Below are positions 61,097 through 64,000 of a stretch of 64,000 nucleotides of DNA, piece after piece (within the stretch, counting starts at the first letter, position 1; each line of letters begins with the position of its first letter). The translations under genes and the position numbers were made by a program. Source of the DNA: JAHEJA01 sp965657215 (GTDB taxonomy: Bacteria; Pseudomonadota; Alphaproteobacteria; Rhodobacterales; Rhodobacteraceae); contig CBFHNR010000006.1 of the NCBI GenBank assembly GCA_965657215.1, forward strand, positions 70,424-134,423, written 5' to 3'. The notes below the pieces were generated by a model. That model made no database searches and was not told where the DNA came from. It saw only the letters and a list, made by a program, of their open reading frames with translations.

Positions 61097-63342
61097 TGGC
61101 AAAAGATAACTTAAACGAATTCCGCTTGATCGGGACACGTCCGAACCGTCCCGATGGGTTAGACAAGGTCACAGGCCGCGCGCGCTATGGCGCAGATATC
61201 TCAGCGGCGAATATGTTGCATGCCGCCGTTGTGCGATCCCCCCATGCGCACGCAAAAATTATCAAAATCGATGCGTCCAAGGCCTTGGCGCTTGATGGTG
61301 TCAAAGCCGTTGTTACACGCGAAGATTTCCCAACTGGGCTAACCGGTGAGGAATGGAACCTGCAAGAAAACACAATGGCAGGGGACGTGGCTCTTTATGA
61401 TGGTCACGCGGTTGCGGCAGTTGCCGCAACAAGTGCGCTCTTGGCCAAAGATGCGGCCAAGCTGATTGAGGTCGAATATGAAATTTTGCCTCATGTCACA
61501 GATGTCGACAAAGCGATGGCACCAGATGCCCCAATCATTCGCCAAGGCGTCGCAGATGCCAGCGTTCCAGAGGGCCTGCATCCCAATGTAGCGAAATACA
61601 TTGAATTTGGACATGGGGATATTGAGGACGGCTTTGCCAAAGCGGACCTCGTCCTTGAGCGCACCTATAAAACAGAAGCCGCCCACCAAGGTTATATCGA
61701 ACCTCATGCCTGTCTCGGGCAGTTGGGCGAAGATGGCAAAGGCGAAATGTGGGTCTGTACCCAAGGTCACTGGCACATCCGTCAAATGTGTGCTGCGGTG
61801 CTTGGTCTTGAAGGGGCGCAGCTTCGTGTGACACCATCTGAGATTGGCGGCGGCTTTGGTGGCAAAACAACCATCTTTATGGAACCTTTGTCTTTAGCTC
61901 TCAGCCGCAAAGCCGGCGGTCGTCCTGTCAAAATCGTCATGAGCCGTTCAGAAGTGTTGCGGGCAACAGGTCCAACAGCCTCGGCTTCAATGGATGTGAA
62001 ACTTGGGATGACGAAGGATGGGATGATCACAGCAGGCAAGGCCAATTTCCGCATGCAAGGCGGTGCCTTCCCTGGATCGCCTGTTGATTTCGCTCTTTAC
62101 TGTGGCTTTGCCAGCTATCAGATCCCAGCCCTTCAACACGAAGGCTATGATGTCATTGCCAATCGTCCAAAATGTGCGGCCTACCGCGCGCCTGGTGCTC
62201 CAATGGGGGCCTTTGCAGTTGAAAGCCTTGTTGATGAAATGTGCGCTGAACTTGGCCTTGACCCAATTGAGGTGCGTCTAAAGAATGCCTCAGTGGACGG
62301 ATCCAAATCAAGCTACGGTCCAAAATTTGGCAGCATCGGTTTAGTCGAAACCTTAGAGGCGGCCAAAGCGCATCCAAATTTGCAACATCCACTTGGTCCG
62401 AACCAAGGGCGGGGTATTGCAACAGGGTATTGGTTTAACCACGGCGGGGACACATCTGTTTCTGCGGCATTGTCTGAGGACGGTACATTACAAGTCTCCG
62501 TTGGAACCCCCGATATTGGCGGAAGCCGCGCCTCCATTGCTTTGATGGCCGCAGAAACGATTGGCATCCCTTACGAAAGCGTTCGGGTGAATATCGTGGA
62601 AACGGGCGCTTTGGGTGTGAATGAGCCAACGCACGGAAGCCGCGCAACCTTTGCCAGCGGCAAAGCAACCGTTGAAGCGGTCCAAGCGATCATCAAAGAG
62701 ATGTGCAAGCGCGTGGCCAAAGAATGGGACATTGACCCCGAGGCTGTCGATTGGGTTGATGGCGCGGCGCAGCCTGCTGGCCCGAATGCGGGCAAATTCC
62801 CACCCAAGAGTATCGCGGAGATCGCCGGCAAAATGAGCAGCACAGGCGGACCAATCGCGGGTCACTGTGAAACAGTACCAGAAGGCGTCGGCGCGAGCTT
62901 TGGCACACATGTCGTAGATGTCGAAGTGGACCCTGAGACAGGATACACCAAAATCCTCCGCTATGTTGTCGTCCAAGACGCAGGGCGTGCGATTCATCCA
63001 GCCTATGTAGAAGGTCAATATCAAGGTGGCGCGGTCCAAGGGATCGGTTGGGCCTTGAATGAGGAATATGTCTATGATGACATGGGCCGTCTGCAAAACC
63101 CTGTCTTCTTGGATTATCGGGTTCCTGTCGCCTCAGACTTGCCAATGATTGATACGGTCATTGTCGAGGTTCCCAACCCGGGCCATCCTTATGGTGTACG
63201 TGGTGTCGGGGAAACGGGCATCGCCCCGCCTTTGCCGGCAATAGCCAGCGCTGTGTCGGCTGCGACGGGCAAGCGGTTCTATAGCCTGCCAATTACGCCA
63301 GTTAAGATTATGGAAGCCCTACAAGGTGGCAATGACAGTTAA
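61096..63342 (+). CDS. Molybdenum hydroxylase large subunit (xanthine dehydrogenase/CoxL family)
   Basis: A 748-residue molybdopterin-binding subunit: TGRARYGADISAANMLHAAVVRSPHAHAKI, GGGFGGKT, the active-site loop KCAAYRAPGAPMGAFAVES, GGSRASIALMAAETIG and the catalytic Glu in RGVGETGIAPP. The loop reads AYRAPGAP and not the AYxCSFR of true form I CO dehydrogenase, so CO is not the substrate; an N-heterocycle, aldehyde or related compound is likely. The MoaD-like gene follows. Confidence 0.92.
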   Translation: MAKDNLNEFRLIGTRPNRPDGLDKVTGRARYGADISAANMLHAAVVRSPHAHAKIIKIDASKALALDGVKAVVTREDFPTGLTGEEWNLQENTMAGDVALYDGHAVAAVAATSALLAKDAAKLIEVEYEILPHVTDVDKAMAPDAPIIRQGVADASVPEGLHPNVAKYIEFGHGDIEDGFAKADLVLERTYKTEAAHQGYIEPHACLGQLGEDGKGEMWVCTQGHWHIRQMCAAVLGLEGAQLRVTPSEIGGGFGGKTTIFMEPLSLALSRKAGGRPVKIVMSRSEVLRATGPTASASMDVKLGMTKDGMITAGKANFRMQGGAFPGSPVDFALYCGFASYQIPALQHEGYDVIANRPKCAAYRAPGAPMGAFAVESLVDEMCAELGLDPIEVRLKNASVDGSKSSYGPKFGSIGLVETLEAAKAHPNLQHPLGPNQGRGIATGYWFNHGGDTSVSAALSEDGTLQVSVGTPDIGGSRASIALMAAETIGIPYESVRVNIVETGALGVNEPTHGSRATFASGKATVEAVQAIIKEMCKRVAKEWDIDPEAVDWVDGAAQPAGPNAGKFPPKSIAEIAGKMSSTGGPIAGHCETVPEGVGASFGTHVVDVEVDPETGYTKILRYVVVQDAGRAIHPAYVEGQYQGGAVQGIGWALNEEYVYDDMGRLQNPVFLDYRVPVASDLPMIDTVIVEVPNPGHPYGVRGVGETGIAPPLPAIASAVSAATGKRFYSLPITPVKIMEALQGGNDS

Positions 63343-63580
63343 GCTGCATCTATGGTCGGGGCTAAGGCGCTTTACCGACGGCGCCTTGGTTATTTCCATC
63401 GAGGCGCGCACGGTTGGTCAAATGATGGATGGGCTTTTGGTGGAACATCCATCCTTAGAGCCGATAATCCAAGCTGGGGTTTCGGTGGTGATTGATGGAG
63501 ATGTCTCGCCAATCAAACGATCAAGAGAGATAAGTGAAGACAACGAAATCTATCTTATTCAACAAATGAAGGGCGGCTAA
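63332..63580 (+). CDS. MoaD/ThiS-like beta-grasp protein
   Basis: An 82-residue protein ending in GG (IYLIQQMKGG), the C-terminal diglycine that is thiocarboxylated in MoaD and ThiS. MTVKLHLWSGLRRFTDGALVISIEARTVGQMMDGLL fits the fold. The ATG at 63332 has AAGG five bases before; it overlaps the end of the large-subunit gene. It may donate sulfur for molybdopterin synthesis dedicated to this enzyme; a ThiS-type or other sulfur-carrier role is possible. Confidence 0.8.
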   Translation: MTVKLHLWSGLRRFTDGALVISIEARTVGQMMDGLLVEHPSLEPIIQAGVSVVIDGDVSPIKRSREISEDNEIYLIQQMKGG

Positions 63581-63592
63581 TGAGTCGCCCTT
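63569..63592 (+). terminator. Terminator at the end of the molybdenum hydroxylase operon
   Basis: AAGGGCGGCT and AGTCGCCCTT pair (one G-T) around AATG, overlapping the MoaD-like stop codon. Only a short T-run follows. Confidence 0.6.
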
Positions 63593-64000
63593 TGCGATTC
63601 TAGGTCAATTGGTATGTATCTAACCCTCTAAACGGTGTCATGGCACGATTCACACAATTCTAAAGCGGAATTTGCTGAATTATAGAGTGTGACGCAGGCG
63701 GGCCTCTTGTTTGCTTTGCATCATGGGAAGTTTCATCAAAGACGCTAACCCTATATAAATATGGCTCTTTTTCAAAAATCACGTTTTTTTTCGAACTTAT
63801 GTAACATTTTTACGAAAAAGGGGTTGCGGGTATTTGTTGGTGGTATTAGAAGCGCGTCTACCGGCACTGAATAGGTGCAGGTTACTGGGAATTGGGCCGC
63901 TGAGGCGGGTTGGTTTTCGGGAGTTTCAGAGAGAGAGTTGAGCGGATTGCGTTTAAAGATTGAGCGCGTTCTGTTGATTTTTGTCTCTACGTTATTTGAC
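63581..64000 (+). other. Gene-free right end with promoter-like segment at 63824-63851
   Basis: No gene. At 63824-63829 is TTGCGG and, 16 bases on, TTAGAA (63846-63851), preceded by an A/T-rich stretch. This resembles strong stable-RNA promoters of Rhodobacterales. The following 150 bases are non-coding and purine-rich, as in rRNA leaders, and no start codon with a ribosome site appears before the window ends at TTATTTGAC. An rRNA operon starting just beyond the edge would explain it; unproven. Confidence 0.4.

Noticed and set aside
61096..63342. True aerobic CO dehydrogenase (CoxL form I)
   Set aside because: The active-site loop is AYRAPGAP and not AYxCSFR, and no coxDEF genes are nearby.
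1..64000. Insertion sequences, CRISPR arrays, tRNA genes
   Set aside because: I saw no transposase, no regular repeat-spacer array and no tRNA cloverleaf with CCA-proximal features in the intergenic regions.

Overview
The window looks like part of a large secondary replicon (plasmid or chromid) of a marine alphaproteobacterium of the order Rhodobacterales (Roseobacter group). The basis is the gene content: many TRAP transporters, a complete-looking sulfopropanediol/sulfolactate pathway, an RTX protein with a C-terminal Hint domain, a Tup tungstate transporter, a MttB-like methyltransferase without neighbours for methanogenesis, and a plasmid-type parA-parB/rep module at 33.3-37.5 kb. The species was not identified. 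Core-type genes (ilvD, a monomeric icd, cysD/cysNC, copA/cueR) on the same stretch make a chromid more likely than a small accessory plasmid.

Region by region. 1-5.3 kb: a sulfate-ester island (fused TRAP permease cut by the window edge, alkylsulfatase-like metallohydrolase, type I sulfatase) divergent from an IclR regulator. 5.3-8.4 kb: DUF3179 protein, drug-efflux-type MFS carrier, GlcG/HbpS-like protein. 8.5-10.8 kb: tupBCA. 10.7-12.8 kb: lacI-azlC-azlD, divergent from a ten-gene operon plus a small membrane ORF (12.9-22.9 kb) that takes up and oxidises 2,3-dihydroxypropane-1-sulfonate (DHPS), desulfonates sulfolactate with SuyAB and ends in a YeiH-type exporter. 23-26 kb: katG/oxyR. 26-33 kb: RTX-Hint protein, galM, rhodanese, copA-cueR. 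33-37.5 kb: parB, parA, origin-like DNA, rep. 37.6-46 kb: icd, a GntR regulator, a DapA/ALDH/FAD-oxidase operon and a convergent MttB-like gene. 46-48.8 kb: small kinase and ilvD. 48.8-54.6 kb: a five-gene flavin-monooxygenase operon with a divergent LysR regulator. 54.6-57.5 kb: cysD-cysNC. 57.7-59.5 kb: a type III secretion-like chaperone and an unrecognised partner. 59.7-63.6 kb: a molybdenum hydroxylase (three subunits) with its own MoaD-like protein. The last 420 bases have no gene and carry a promoter-like segment, possibly of an rRNA operon starting beyond the window.

Functional threads: organosulfur use dominates (sulfatase, DHPS/sulfolactate, sulfur export, sulfate activation). Tungstate/molybdate uptake could feed the molybdenum hydroxylase. 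Several regulators sit beside clear palindromic sites (LacI, IclR, GntR, LysR, CueR), so regulon membership can be proposed from sequence alone. The least explained parts are the chaperone/partner pair, the flavin-monooxygenase operon, the DapA/ALDH/oxidase/MttB cluster, and a long-spaced inverted repeat shared by the origin region and the mttB promoter.
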